Shown here piece by piece: positions 51,570-61,700 of a DNA stretch of 64,000 nt. The stretch spans positions 4,042,176-4,106,175 of the forward strand of contig CP011806.1 in NCBI GenBank assembly GCA_001664505.1, written 5' to 3'. Within the stretch, counting starts at the first letter, position 1, and each line of letters starts with the position of its first letter. The notes under the pieces were generated by a model. The model saw nothing but the letters and a program-made list of their open reading frames with translations, was not told the origin of the DNA and made no database searches. The DNA comes from Acidobacteria bacterium Mor1. Lineage in GTDB: Bacteria; Acidobacteriota; Polarisedimenticolia; Polarisedimenticolales; Polarisedimenticolaceae. A program made the translations under genes and the position numbers.

Positions 51570-52213
51570 CGCCGGAAATGCAGTTGGACGCTGAACCGCT
51601 GCGGCTGGTTCTGATCGAGGCGGGGCAGGCTGAAGCCTGCGTCGGCTCCGAACAGGTCTGGAGCGCGGTGGCCGGCGAGCTTTCCCGTGCCGAGACCCGG
51701 GACGTTCTGGAACACTCGGTTGCCTGCGGCGCCTGCTCCCGGGCGCTCTCGACCGCCAGGGAGTTTCACGCAGGGGATCCGCCGGCTCGTCGACGCACGA
51801 TGCCGCCGGTATTGATCTGGGCACTGCCGTTGGCTGCGCTGCTCGCCGGGGTCGCCTGGTTGGGGTTGACCGGCGAGGGGCCGCAGCGAGCGTTGCAGCC
51901 CAGCACGGTTCGCGCCGTCGGTGACGGTCCGTTGCGCAGCGAGCTCCCCGAAGCGCAGCCCCTGTCCCGGGACGCCTGCCTGTTGGATTGGACCGACGCC
52001 GGTGAGGGGGCGCGCTATTCGCTGGTGGTGACCCGGGATGACCTGGAGCCGCTGGTCTCGGTGGCCGGGCTCGAAGCGAGCAACTACCGGGTGGCGGCCG
52101 AGGCCCTCGCGAAGGTGGAGCCGGGTGGAGGTATCGCCTGGCGGGTCAGCGCCCGGCTGCCCGACGGCCGCCTGGTCGAGTCGGTGACCTTCTTCCATCG
52201 GCTGGAACCCTGA
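51566..52213 (+). CDS. ZAS-type membrane anti-sigma factor
   Basis: 215 aa. His50-x3-Cys54-x2-Cys57 (HSVACGAC) is the zinc-binding anti-sigma (ZAS) motif, followed by one transmembrane span at about residues 80-99 (PVLIWALPLAALLAGVAWLG) and an extracytoplasmic tail with a strand-rich domain (CLLDWTDAGEGARYSLVVTRDD, WRVSARLPDG). This is the standard layout for a membrane protein holding an ECF sigma factor. GTG start overlaps the sigma stop by 4 nt. The periplasmic tail with its fibronectin-like WTDA strand could be the signal sensor; this is inference. Confidence 0.8.
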   Translation: MTPEMQLDAEPLRLVLIEAGQAEACVGSEQVWSAVAGELSRAETRDVLEHSVACGACSRALSTAREFHAGDPPARRRTMPPVLIWALPLAALLAGVAWLGLTGEGPQRALQPSTVRAVGDGPLRSELPEAQPLSRDACLLDWTDAGEGARYSLVVTRDDLEPLVSVAGLEASNYRVAAEALAKVEPGGGIAWRVSARLPDGRLVESVTFFHRLEP

Positions 52214-52218
52214 GTTCG

Positions 52219-54780
52219 ATGTTGCGGACGGCACGAGCGGTGGCGCTGGTCCTGGTGGCCGTCATCGGCGCTCCCGCCGTCTCGGCCGATCCGCTGGCCG
52301 TTTGCGACGAGCAGGTCCTGGGCGCACCGGAGGCTCTCGACGGCTATCGCTGTTACTGGCTGACCGGCATGCGGCACAACTTGAGGGATGCTGCGTGGCA
52401 GCGGCTGGAAGCGCGGCGGGCGCTGCGCCCCGAGGATCCGCGGCCGCGACTGTTTCTGGCGGCGCTCCTCGTCGATCGGCGGCAGTTCGAGCCGGCGCTG
52501 GAACACTACGCCGCCGCGCTGGCCGGTTTCGAGGCCGAAGGCAACATCGACGGCCGGTTCTGGACGCTCTACGGCATGTCCTTCGCGCTGCCGCCGGCCG
52601 AAGCACGGGACTCCCTGACCCACGCCGAGAAACTGGCCGCCGATAGCGAAGATCGCACGCTCGGTCAGCAGGCCGCGGTGCGCCGCGCCTGGATGCTGAT
52701 CGACGCCGGGCGCATCGGCGACGCGCTGTTGGCGCTTCCGGCGGCCGACGGTTCCGAGATGCCTGCCTGGTTGATCGCACGGGTCGCCGAGGCGCGGGCA
52801 GCGGTCGCACATCACCTGGGGGACTACGAAGCCGCCCTGGCGGCCTACCGGGTTCAACTCGATGCGTTGGGAGGTCCGGAGGCAGCGGGCACCGCCGGAG
52901 TACAGATGAACCAGGCACTGGTGGTGCTGCGGCGTTGGTCGCGCCATGGCCGCCATGAAGAGGATCCCGGGGCCTGGCTCTTGGCGGCCCGTGACGCTGC
53001 CCGTGCCGAGGGGCGAATCGACGTGGAGATCCGGGCGCAACGGTTGCTGGTCTACCGGTTGCCGGAGGAGGCGCGGCGCCCTCAGCTCGAACGCTTGCTC
53101 GCCCGGGCGCAGCAGGCTTCCCTCCGCGGCGAGCAGCTTCATCTGCACGTGGCGTTGGTCGGAGAGTGGGACCAGGTAGACCCGGATCGGGCGCGAATCC
53201 ATCTCGAGGCAGCGCAGAACATCGCGGCGGAGGCCGGACAACCCTATCTCGAGACGGTGACGAGGGTCGTTGCCGCGTATCTCGCTTTCGAGCAGGGAGA
53301 GCCGGCGGAGATCGAGCAGGCGACTCGACGGCTGATCGATCATGTCGGCCGGGTGCGGCAGATGCAGCGAAGTCATCCGACCGCGCCGATGGTGATGTCC
53401 GCCTACCAGCGCAGCGGCGCCTGGATACCGGCCCGGTTGCTGGAGCAGGACAGCGGGCCGGCCGGCCTGGAACTTGCCTTCGCAGCGTTGGAAGGACTGC
53501 GGGATCCGATCTCCCGGGATGCTTCGATCAAGACGCCCTCGATCGATGAGGTGCAGGAGCGGTTGGCGCCCGACCAGGCGCTGCTGGTGTTTCACTTCGC
53601 GCCCCGGGCCCACGACGACTACTCGCGCAAGCGCTTGCCCGATGGGAGTGGATGGTTGATCGCGCTGACCCGCGAGCGAGTTCAGGCCTATCGGCTCGCG
53701 CCGTGGCAGCGGCTGGCCGATCAGATCGGCATTTACCTGGGCATGATCGCCGGAGAATCGCCACGCTCCGCGGCCGCCTCGCGCAGGCTCTACGATGAAC
53801 TGCTGGCAACGGCCATCGACGATCTTCCGCAGCAGGTCGAGCGGCTGCTCGTCGCACCCCACGGCCCGTTGTACGGCCTCCCGCTGGCGACGCTGCAGTC
53901 CGCCGATGGAACGGCCTTGATCGAGCGCTTCTCCCTGACGACGATCCCGTCGGCGGCCGCCTGGATCGGTGGAGACGCTCCGGCCGTCGACGAACCCACC
54001 ACACCGTCGTTACTGAGCCTGGCCGATCCCTCGCCGGCCGGTGAGTCGGTGCTCTCGGCCTGGCGGCTTGCGGGCATCCAGGGCCGGCCGCCGCTGGGTG
54101 CGCTGCCCTTCGCCCGGGAGGAAGCGGCGCAGTTCGTCGCCGGGCTTCCCGGAGCGACGGCGCTGATGGGGGAACTCGCGAGTGAAGCGGAACTCAAGGC
54201 GCGGCTGGCCCGCGACCGGGTCGACCTGCTGCATGTCGCCGCCCACGCGCTGGTTCACGAGACCGACCCCAGGCGTTCGTCGCTGGTGCTGGCCCCAGGA
54301 GCGCCCTCGCAGGACGGGCTGATGACCTACCGCGAGATCACCGAGCTCGAGCTTCCGGGCACCGTCGTCGTGTTGACCGCGTGCCGCAGCGCGGCCGGGG
54401 GGCCGTACCTGGAGGGTGCAGGCATCACCGGTCTGGCGGACGCCTTCCTGCGCGCCGGAGCGCGCCAGGTCGTGGCCAGCCTCTGGCCGCTTCAGGATGA
54501 AGATGCCGCGCGGCTGGGGAGCGAGTTCTCCCGGCACCTGCGGGAAGGATCGGACAGCGCCACGGCGCTGGCCCGGGCTCAACGCCGGCTGCGCCAGGCG
54601 GGTTTCTCCGAGAGAGCATGGGCCGGGCTCGTGTTGATCGGCGATGACGCCCACGCCCCGTTCCATGGAGCGCAGGCATCGATCGACGGGCCGGGGCGCC
54701 GCCCGTTGGCGGTTCTACTCATCGCGCTCGGGGGCGCGGGTCTGCTGGCCGTAGGTTGGTGGTATCGGCGCAGCCGCTAG
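52219..54780 (+). CDS. Membrane-anchored CHAT (caspase-like) protease with TPR-like repeats
   Basis: 853 aa. Signal peptide (MLRTARAVALVLVAVIGAPAVSA), TPR-like helical region at about 30-420 (PRLFLAALLVDRRQFEPALEHYAAALAGF), then a CHAT domain at about 500-815. Catalytic His676 lies in LLHVAAHALVHE and Cys722 in VVLTACRSAAGG, in the expected order, followed by AGARQVVASLWPLQDEDA. A C-terminal span (830-848: LAVLLIALGGAGLLAVGWWY) ends in RRSR. CHAT proteases are caspase relatives used in some bacterial stress and defence systems. An exported, anchored form under an ECF/anti-sigma pair points to an envelope role. Starts 5 nt after the anti-sigma stop. Confidence 0.88.
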   Translation: MLRTARAVALVLVAVIGAPAVSADPLAVCDEQVLGAPEALDGYRCYWLTGMRHNLRDAAWQRLEARRALRPEDPRPRLFLAALLVDRRQFEPALEHYAAALAGFEAEGNIDGRFWTLYGMSFALPPAEARDSLTHAEKLAADSEDRTLGQQAAVRRAWMLIDAGRIGDALLALPAADGSEMPAWLIARVAEARAAVAHHLGDYEAALAAYRVQLDALGGPEAAGTAGVQMNQALVVLRRWSRHGRHEEDPGAWLLAARDAARAEGRIDVEIRAQRLLVYRLPEEARRPQLERLLARAQQASLRGEQLHLHVALVGEWDQVDPDRARIHLEAAQNIAAEAGQPYLETVTRVVAAYLAFEQGEPAEIEQATRRLIDHVGRVRQMQRSHPTAPMVMSAYQRSGAWIPARLLEQDSGPAGLELAFAALEGLRDPISRDASIKTPSIDEVQERLAPDQALLVFHFAPRAHDDYSRKRLPDGSGWLIALTRERVQAYRLAPWQRLADQIGIYLGMIAGESPRSAAASRRLYDELLATAIDDLPQQVERLLVAPHGPLYGLPLATLQSADGTALIERFSLTTIPSAAAWIGGDAPAVDEPTTPSLLSLADPSPAGESVLSAWRLAGIQGRPPLGALPFAREEAAQFVAGLPGATALMGELASEAELKARLARDRVDLLHVAAHALVHETDPRRSSLVLAPGAPSQDGLMTYREITELELPGTVVVLTACRSAAGGPYLEGAGITGLADAFLRAGARQVVASLWPLQDEDAARLGSEFSRHLREGSDSATALARAQRRLRQAGFSERAWAGLVLIGDDAHAPFHGAQASIDGPGRRPLAVLLIALGGAGLLAVGWWYRRSR

Positions 54781-54808
54781 CCGGCCGCGCCTACGGTGTC
54801 CAACCGGG

Positions 54809-55279
54809 TCAGTTCATCCCCTGGAGCGCTTCCAACACCTTGGCCGGATGGGCCTCGGCCTTGGCCACCCGCTTCCAGTGCTTCTTGACCTTGCCGTCGG
54901 GGCCGACGATCACCGTCGAGCGGATTACGCCCACGGTCTTCTTGCCGTACATCATCTTTTCGCCCCAGGCGCCGTAGCGTTCCATCACCTTCTTGTTCGG
55001 ATCGCACAGCAGGGTGAAGGGCAGCTTGTACTTGTCGATGAAGTCCTGGTGAGACTCGGGGCCGTCGGGGGAGACGCCGAGGATCACGGCGTTCTGCTTC
55101 TCGATCTGCTTGTAGAGGTCGCGGAAGCCGCAGGCTTCCTTGGTGCAGCCCGGCGTGTCGTCCTTGGGGTAGAAGAACACCACCACGTTCTTGCCGGCGA
55201 AATCCGCCAGCTTCACCTTGTTGCCGTCGGTGTCGGGCAGGGTCAGTGCCGGCGCCTTCTTTCCTTCTTCCACGGGCAT
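54809..55279 (-). CDS. bcp: Thiol peroxidase Bcp (peroxiredoxin Q)
   Basis: 156 aa. Reduces hydrogen peroxide and organic peroxides with thioredoxin. Peroxidatic Cys in FFYPKDDTPGCTKEACGFRD, with the second Cys five residues later (CTKEAC), as in E. coli Bcp. VILGVSPDGPESHQDFIDKYKLPFTLLCDPNKKV and YGKKTVGVIRSTVIVGPDGKV complete the fold. ATG 55279 has AAAGGAG 6 nt upstream. Divergent from the MFS exporter. Confidence 0.96.
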   Translation of the reverse strand: MPVEEGKKAPALTLPDTDGNKVKLADFAGKNVVVFFYPKDDTPGCTKEACGFRDLYKQIEKQNAVILGVSPDGPESHQDFIDKYKLPFTLLCDPNKKVMERYGAWGEKMMYGKKTVGVIRSTVIVGPDGKVKKHWKRVAKAEAHPAKVLEALQGMN

Positions 55280-55397
55280 CGGTCGCTCCTTTCAGGCTAT
55301 CCTGCAGGCTCTTCGGGAAGGCCCGCCACGGGCCGCCATCAACATAGCAGCCGTTCAAAACCGCTTCCCGCGCCTGACTCGCGATCGGAGCCGCCAG

Positions 55398-56657
55398 ATG
55401 TTTCGCCGGATCGCCCGTTCATATCGCGAGGCCTACACCGGCCTTCCGGGCGCGGTCTGGCTGCTCAGCGTGGTCGCTTTCATCAACCGCGCCGGCACCA
55501 TGGTGTTCCCGTTCCTGACGCTCTACATGACCGACGCGCTGGGGTTCGAGGTCTCCACGGCCGGGCAGGTGTTGAGCGTCTATGGCCTGGGCGCCATCGT
55601 CGGCGGCATCGGCGGCGGCTGGATGGTCGATCGCATCGGTTCGGCCCGCACCCAGTTGTGGAGCCTGCTGCTGGCCGGCGTGGTGTTCATGGCGTTGGTG
55701 CCGCTCCAGTCCCCGTGGTGGTTCATTCCGGGGTTGGCGGTGCTCAGCATCACCGCCGAAGCGTTTCGTCCCGCGGCGATGGCAGGCATTACCGAGTACT
55801 CCGTCGGCACCGATGCGGCCCGTTCCTTCGGCTTGCTGCGGCTGGCGGTAAACCTGGGGATGGCGATCGGTCCGGCCGCGGGCGGGCTGCTGGCAGCCGT
55901 GGCCTACCACTGGCTGTTCATCGCCGACGGGCTGACCTGCTGGTTCGCCTTCGTCCTGCTCTGGTTCGGCATGCGGCGGATGGCGCCCCCGCCTTCGGCA
56001 ACCGCCGCGGAGAAGGTCGCAGGCGAGGGGGATGCCGCCGGCGAATCCGCCCAAGCTGCCGTCGAAGAACCGACCGAGGTCTCTCCCTGGCGCGACCCCG
56101 GGTTCCTGTTCCTCCTGTTTCTGTCCCTGGTTTACGCCAGCCTGCTGTTCCAGATCTTCTCGACCATGCCGGTCTACCTGCGGGACGTGCTGGGCATGAG
56201 CGAAGGGCGCATCGGCGCGATCCTGGCGTTCAACGCCCTGCTGATCGTCGCCTTCGAGATGGTCCTGACCCACGAGTTGCGCAACGTCGACCACCTGCGG
56301 CTGATCGGCGCGGGGCTCCTGTTGACCGGCCTGGGCCTGGGGCTCCTGGCCTTCGGTTCTTCGCTCGCGTGGGTCTGCGTGACGGTGGTGGTCTGGACCT
56401 TCGGCGAGATGTTGATGCTGCCCTTCAGCAATGCGCTGATCGCACGCCGGGCCGGGGCCAAGAACCGGGGACGCTACATGGGGCTCTATACATCGACCTG
56501 GTCGGTGGCCTTCGTGATCGCGCCCCTGGGAGGCACGCTGATCTACGAGCGCTTCGGCCCCGATATCCTGTGGTACACCGCCGGCGTAATCGGGCTACTC
56601 TGTTCGCTGCTCTGCCTGCGGGGTGAGGCTGCCCTGGGCAAGGCGGAAGCGGCGTGA
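55398..56657 (+). CDS. MFS transporter
   Basis: 419 aa, about 12 spans. First half begins LPGAVWLLSVVAFINRAGTMVFPFLTLYM, with the loop-2 GGGWMVDRIGSARTQLW, the MFS motif-A-like pattern. Central loop (residues 200-230) is acidic/alanine-rich. Second half starts at FLFLLFLSLVYASLLFQIFSTMPVYL, ending near LLCSLLCLRG. The pattern resembles YajR/MdtG-type drug or sugar efflux proteins; the substrate is not known. It is followed 7 nt later by a histidine-phosphatase gene. Confidence 0.85.
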   Translation: MFRRIARSYREAYTGLPGAVWLLSVVAFINRAGTMVFPFLTLYMTDALGFEVSTAGQVLSVYGLGAIVGGIGGGWMVDRIGSARTQLWSLLLAGVVFMALVPLQSPWWFIPGLAVLSITAEAFRPAAMAGITEYSVGTDAARSFGLLRLAVNLGMAIGPAAGGLLAAVAYHWLFIADGLTCWFAFVLLWFGMRRMAPPPSATAAEKVAGEGDAAGESAQAAVEEPTEVSPWRDPGFLFLLFLSLVYASLLFQIFSTMPVYLRDVLGMSEGRIGAILAFNALLIVAFEMVLTHELRNVDHLRLIGAGLLLTGLGLGLLAFGSSLAWVCVTVVVWTFGEMLMLPFSNALIARRAGAKNRGRYMGLYTSTWSVAFVIAPLGGTLIYERFGPDILWYTAGVIGLLCSLLCLRGEAALGKAEAA

Positions 56658-56664
56658 GGTGTCG

Positions 56665-57192
56665 ATGAACGTGTTGACGAAGTGCTTGTTGTTGACTGTG
56701 GTGGCCGCGGCCCTGCTCACCGTGGGCATGGCCTGTGCCGGGCTACCGGTCGAGGCCGGAACCACGGTGTGGCTGGTGCGCCACGCCGAGAAGGTCGACT
56801 CCACCCCCGCGTCGGGTCTGACCGCCGAGGGGAGCGCCCGGGCCTGCGGTCTGGCGCATCAACTCCAGAGCGCCGGTATCGGGACGATCCACAGCAGCGA
56901 TTACCGCCGCACCCTGGATACTGCCGCGCCGCTGGCCGAACGGCTCGGTCTCGAGGTGGCTCTCTACGACCCGCGCAAGCTGGAGGGCATCGCGGCGACC
57001 CTGCGCGACGCCGGCGGAGTGCATCTGGTGGTGGGCCACAGCAACACCACGCCGCAGCTGGCCCGCCTCCTCGGGGGAGAGGCGACGGACATGGACGAGA
57101 GCGACTATCACCACCTTTACCGGGTGACCATCGACGGCGACCAGGTCGAGACCCTGCTGCTGCACACCGCGGCTTTTTGCCCGGAGCCCTGA
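56665..57192 (+). CDS. Exported histidine-phosphatase family protein
   Basis: 175 aa. Signal peptide or lipoprotein-like N-terminus (LLLTVVAAALLTVGMACAG; MACAG resembles a lipobox). The phosphatase motif is LVRHAEK, then SSDYRRTLDTAAPLAERLGL and HLVVGHSNTTPQLARLLG with the second catalytic His. The catalytic histidine, the two arginines and the final HSN block are all present. Size fits SixA-like short members. Substrate unknown; export suggests an extracytoplasmic phosphate ester. ATG 56665 lies 7 nt after the MFS stop, so it is in the same transcript. Confidence 0.85.
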   Translation: MNVLTKCLLLTVVAAALLTVGMACAGLPVEAGTTVWLVRHAEKVDSTPASGLTAEGSARACGLAHQLQSAGIGTIHSSDYRRTLDTAAPLAERLGLEVALYDPRKLEGIAATLRDAGGVHLVVGHSNTTPQLARLLGGEATDMDESDYHHLYRVTIDGDQVETLLLHTAAFCPEP

Positions 57193-57269
57193 TTCGCGGC
57201 CGGCGGTTTGCCTGCTAGACTCGTCGGTGCACGAGCCCCCAGATCACTTCGCCCTTTCGTGAGGAGTCC

Positions 57270-57845
57270 ATGGGACACCATAAGACCCGTCTGGTTGCCC
57301 GTCTGGTTGCGTTGTCGCTGGCGGCCGTCATGCTCGCCGGTTGTGCCGCGCACTTCAGCCCCGATTCGATTCGCCGGGAGATCACCGCGCAGCGGGGAGA
57401 CGACCCGGTCGGCGTGTTCGAGCTGAACCTCGGCCGTCTGACCACGGCGCTGCTCAAGAGCGCGATCTCCGACCCTGGTCAGGAGCCCGCCTTCGCCGGG
57501 ATCCGCGAGCTACAGCTCGCCGTCTTCGAGGCGCCTTCCGCCGACGGCCCTTCGATCGACGCGACGTTGATCGACAGCCGCGGCTGGGAGCCGGTGGTCA
57601 AGATTCTGGATGCGGAACGCAGCGGTGTGGTGCTGATTCGCGGCACCGGGCTTTCCAGGTGGGGGCTGCCCGATTCCCAGGCCCAGGTCGGCGACCTGGT
57701 GGTCGTCGGCGCCGGCCGCAAGAACGTGGTCTACGCCCGCATCCAGGGGGTGCTGAGCAACGATCTGCCCGATGCCCTCGGCGACGTGTTCCGCGAGGGG
57801 GGCACCGACGATCTGCAGCGCGTGCTGAGCGAACTCGGCGACTGA
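57270..57845 (+). CDS. Lipoprotein of unknown function
   Basis: 191 aa. Type II signal peptide with lipobox LAGC, Cys25 as the lipid-modified residue. The mature part has two similar-looking strand-helix sections (VGVFELNLGRLTTALLKSAI; IRELQLAVFEA) and ends in DVFREGGTDDLQRVLSELGD. It recalls DUF4252-type lipoproteins but the match is weak. A TAGACT hexamer about 50 nt upstream may be its own -10 box, so it may be transcribed apart from the phosphatase gene. Confidence 0.7.
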   Translation: MGHHKTRLVARLVALSLAAVMLAGCAAHFSPDSIRREITAQRGDDPVGVFELNLGRLTTALLKSAISDPGQEPAFAGIRELQLAVFEAPSADGPSIDATLIDSRGWEPVVKILDAERSGVVLIRGTGLSRWGLPDSQAQVGDLVVVGAGRKNVVYARIQGVLSNDLPDALGDVFREGGTDDLQRVLSELGD

Positions 57846-57859
57846 GCTGGGTCCGCTCC

Positions 57860-58717
57860 CTATCGCATCGCCGCGGCGTCGACGCCGTTCTGGAAGATCC
57901 GCAGGCCTTCCCCTTCCATCGGCTGCTGCGCGGCGTCGTCCCGCCGCATCCAGTGCGGGTGGTGGAACGCGTACAGGTACGCATCGGGGTGGGGCATCAA
58001 TCCGAACAGCCGGCCGGTGGGGTCGCACACGCCGGCGATGGCGTGGGGCGATCCGTTGGGGTTCTGCGGCCAGTCCTGAGTCGGCTGCCCGTCGGCGTCG
58101 ATGTAGCGGGCGGCGATCTGCCGGTTGGCGATCAACCGCTGCATCACCTCGTCGTCGGCGGTCATGAACTTGCCCTCGCCGTGACGGGTCGGGAGCGGCA
58201 TGCGCTCGAGGCCCCGGGTCCACAGGCAGGGTGAATCGGCGTCGAACCCCAGTTCGATCCAGGCGTCCCGGTATCCCAGGCGATCGTTGGGAGCGAGGGT
58301 CGCCTGGGGCGTGCGGTAGTCGCCGTCGAATCCGGGCAGCAGGCCCAGCCGGGTCATGGTCTGGAAGCCGTTGCAAATCCCCAGGGCCAGTCCACCCCCC
58401 TCGATGAACTCGATCAACTGGTCGTAGAGCCGGAAGCGGATCTTGTTGGCGAAGACCGAGCCGGCGCCCAGGTGGTCGCCGAAGGCGAAGCCGCCGATGA
58501 AGGCCAGCACCGAGAAATCCGCCAGCCGCACGTTCTGCTTGCCGTCGAGTAGATCGAGCAGGTGCACCTGCTCGGTACGGGCACCGCAGAGCCTGAACGC
58601 GGCATCGGTCTCCGCCTCGCAGTTGAGGCCGAGGCCGGTCAGGATCAAGACCCGCACGTCCTTGCGGCGGGCCGCCTGTTCCTCGGTGGAAAGCTGGGAG
58701 AAATCGGCGGGCGTCAT
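57860..58717 (-). CDS. purQ: FGAM synthase glutaminase subunit PurQ
   Basis: 285 aa, longer than B. subtilis PurQ and of the type paired with large PurL. It supplies ammonia to PurL in purine synthesis (FGAR to FGAM). VRVLILTGLGLNCEAETDAAFRLCGA at the start, FSVLAFIGGFAFGDHLGAGSVFA, nucleophile Cys in LALGICNGFQTMTRLGLLPG, and GLMPHPDAYLYAFHHPHW at the end. The catalytic triad usually ends His-Pro-Glu; here it reads His-Pro-Asp. GTG 58720 and ATG 58717 are both possible; ATG overlaps the purL stop by 1 nt (TGATG). Confidence 0.93.
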   Translation of the reverse strand: MTPADFSQLSTEEQAARRKDVRVLILTGLGLNCEAETDAAFRLCGARTEQVHLLDLLDGKQNVRLADFSVLAFIGGFAFGDHLGAGSVFANKIRFRLYDQLIEFIEGGGLALGICNGFQTMTRLGLLPGFDGDYRTPQATLAPNDRLGYRDAWIELGFDADSPCLWTRGLERMPLPTRHGEGKFMTADDEVMQRLIANRQIAARYIDADGQPTQDWPQNPNGSPHAIAGVCDPTGRLFGLMPHPDAYLYAFHHPHWMRRDDAAQQPMEGEGLRIFQNGVDAAAMR

Positions 58718-61700
58718 CACACGGCCTCCAGGGTCTGCTTGAAGGCGCGTTCCAGCGCCTCGAGGGTCAGCTCGATGGTGCGGCGGCCGTCGAAGGCCAC
58801 CGCCAGCCGCGGCTCGCTGTCGACGGTGCCGATGCGGTGGCAGGCGAACCCGCTCAGCCGTTCGGTGATCGTGTCGACCTGGTCCGGTGCACAGGTCAGC
58901 ACGAACCGGCCGCAGGACTCGGAGAACAGCATCGTGTCCGGCGACAACCCGCCGGTTGCAGACGCCGGCAGATCGAGGTCGAGACCGAGCCGGCCGGCCA
59001 GGGCGCAGCGGGCCAGCGCCATGCCGAGGCCGCCCCGGGCCGGGGTGGCCGCCGACCGAACCAGGCCGTCGGCGAACAGCCCGGCAACCGCGCCGTAGAG
59101 TTGATGGGCCGTGCCGGGGTCGAGGCGGGGCACCTTGTTGCCGACGTAGGGCCCCGGTTCGCCCAGTGCGTGTTCGACGCCATCCCGTTCGCCGAGGTAG
59201 CGCAGGTATTCGCTGCCGCCGGTCTCGTCCCGGGTTTCGCCGATGAGCAGCACCACGTCGCCGGGGCTCTTGGGATCCAGGGTCACCGCCCGGCGGGCGT
59301 CGTCGATCTGTCCGATGGCCGAGACCAACAACGTCGGCGGCACGCTGATCTTAACGCCTCCCTTGGTCGAGTCGTTCTTCATCGAGTCCTTGCCCGAGAT
59401 CAGCGGCGTGCCGTAGGCGGTGGTCGCCTCGAACAGTCCGCGGCAGGCACGAACCAACTGGGCCAACTTGTACTCGCCGTCGGGCGTGCCCTCGGACTGC
59501 ACCGGATCGGGCCAGCAGAAGTTGTCCAGCATCGCGATGCGGTCGGGCCGCGCTCCGGCGCAGAGTTGTTTGCGCAGCGCCTCGTCGACCACCGCCACCG
59601 CCATGGCGTGGGTATCGATATCCGAATAGAACGGCTGGATGCCCTCGGACAGGACGAAGCCGCGCCAGGCGCCCTCGGCCGAGAGGTCCGCGGGATGGCG
59701 CAGCAGGGAGACCGTCGCCTCGGCGGGAACGTCGGACTGCACACCGACGAACGGTTTGACCATCGACAGCGCCTTGACCTCGTGGTCGTAGTGCCGCGCC
59801 TTGACCTCACCGGAACAGAGGTTAAGCCGCGAGAGCATCGCCAGCAACGTATCGCCCAGGGCGTCGTCGTCGGTGCCCTCGGCGGGTTCGACAAAACTCG
59901 GCGCACTCCAGCGGGCGGTCAGGTCCAGGTCCGGATCGCCGCCGTGGAGGAACTCCATCGGAATGTAGGCCACGGTTTCGTCGCCGTGGGTCACGTGGAA
60001 CACGCCGTCACCCTGGAAGGTGCCGACCACCGTCGCTTCGACCTCGCGGCGAGCCGCCAGTTCCAGCAGCGCCTCGGCGTGTTGCGGCGGTACCGCCAGG
60101 GTCATGCGCTCCTGGGCCTCGGAGACCAGGATCTCCCAGGGAGCGAGCCCCGCGTACTTGAGCGGCGCCTTGGCCAGATCGAGGATCGCGCCGTTGGACG
60201 ATTCAGCCATCTCACCGACCGAAGAGGACAGGCCGCCGGCGCCGTTGTCGGTGATCGAGCGGTAGAGCCCCAGCTCCCGGGCCTCCAGCAGGAAATCGAA
60301 CATCCGCTTCTGGGTGATCGGATCACCGATCTGCACCGCCTGAACCGGCGCGGATTCGTCCAGGGCCGCCGACGAGAAGGTCGCGCCGTGAATGCCGTCG
60401 GCGCCGATACGGCCCCCGGTCATCACGATCAGGTCCCCCGGATGGGCGGCCTTTTCCTCGCCGGGCATCGGCTTGCCTTCGGGGCCGGGGATCGAAACCG
60501 GAAGGGCGCCGACGGTGCCGCAGAAGACCAGCGGCTTGCCGACGAAGCGATGGTCGAACACCTCGAAGCCGCGGCCGTAGGGCACGCCGCTCTGGTTGCC
60601 GCCGTCGATCACACCCTGGTGCACACCGTCGCGAATACGCCGGGGATGCAGCAGGCCTTCGGGCAGCTCCCGTGCGAAGAACGGAGAGGCGAAGCAGTAG
60701 CCCCAGACGTTGGCGATCAGGTCCGCGCCGCGGCCGGTGCCGAAGGGGTCCCGGTTGACGCCGACAATGCCGGTAATCGCACCGCCGTAGGGATCCAGCG
60801 CCGAGGGGGAGTTGTGGGTCTCGACCTTGTAGACCAGATGGTCGTCGTCGTCGAAGGTCACCACGCCGGCGTTGTCGTGAAACACCGAGACGAGCCAGGA
60901 GTTGCCCTCGCTGGCGGTGACCGCGGCGTCGACCTCATGGGTCGCCTTCTTGATGTAATCCTTGAACAGCGACGCCACGTGCTGCACCGAGCCGTGCTCG
61001 TCGTGGTAGGCGATCGAGGCGTTGAAGATCTTGTGCTTGCAGTGCTCCGACCAGGTCTGGGCCAGGCACTCCAGTTCGACGTCCGTCGGGCGTCCGTCGA
61101 GGCCGAGCTCACGGCGCCCGGCATGTTCCGCGGCACCGAGGAAGTGGTCGCGGATCGCCTGCATCTCCTCGAGGGTCAGGGCCAGCAAGCCGTCCCGGCT
61201 GATGCGCAGCAGTTCCTCGTCGCTTCCCGAGAGATCGATGCGCTTGACCGCGGGCACGCCGTGATCCTGGACCCGGGGCACCGTCATATCCGGCGGGGCG
61301 CCCAGGAACTCATCCCGGGTCTTGATCGACAGCGTCTGGATCACCGGGTTTCCGATCAACTCCCGTGCAGCGCGCTCGGCCTCGGTCCGGTCGAGCCCCT
61401 CGATCAGGAACAGGGTCGAGGTGAACACGGTGGCGTCCGCTTCCAGGCTGCGGCCGAGGGTGTCCTCGACGGCGACCCGTGCGCTCTTGCCGACCGGATC
61501 GGTCACGCCCGGCTTGTAGCCGACCCGCACCGCCACGTCGAAGGGGCCGTGGTCCAATCGGGTGAGGGAGCCGTGCTGAAGCACCGGGTCGGTCAGTTCC
61601 CGCAGAATCCGTTCGGCCTCCCCCTCATCGAGCCGGGCGTCGATGTGGTAGACGTCGGCGCTGCGGATCGAGGCGGGGTTCAGCGAGAGAAAGCTGCGCA

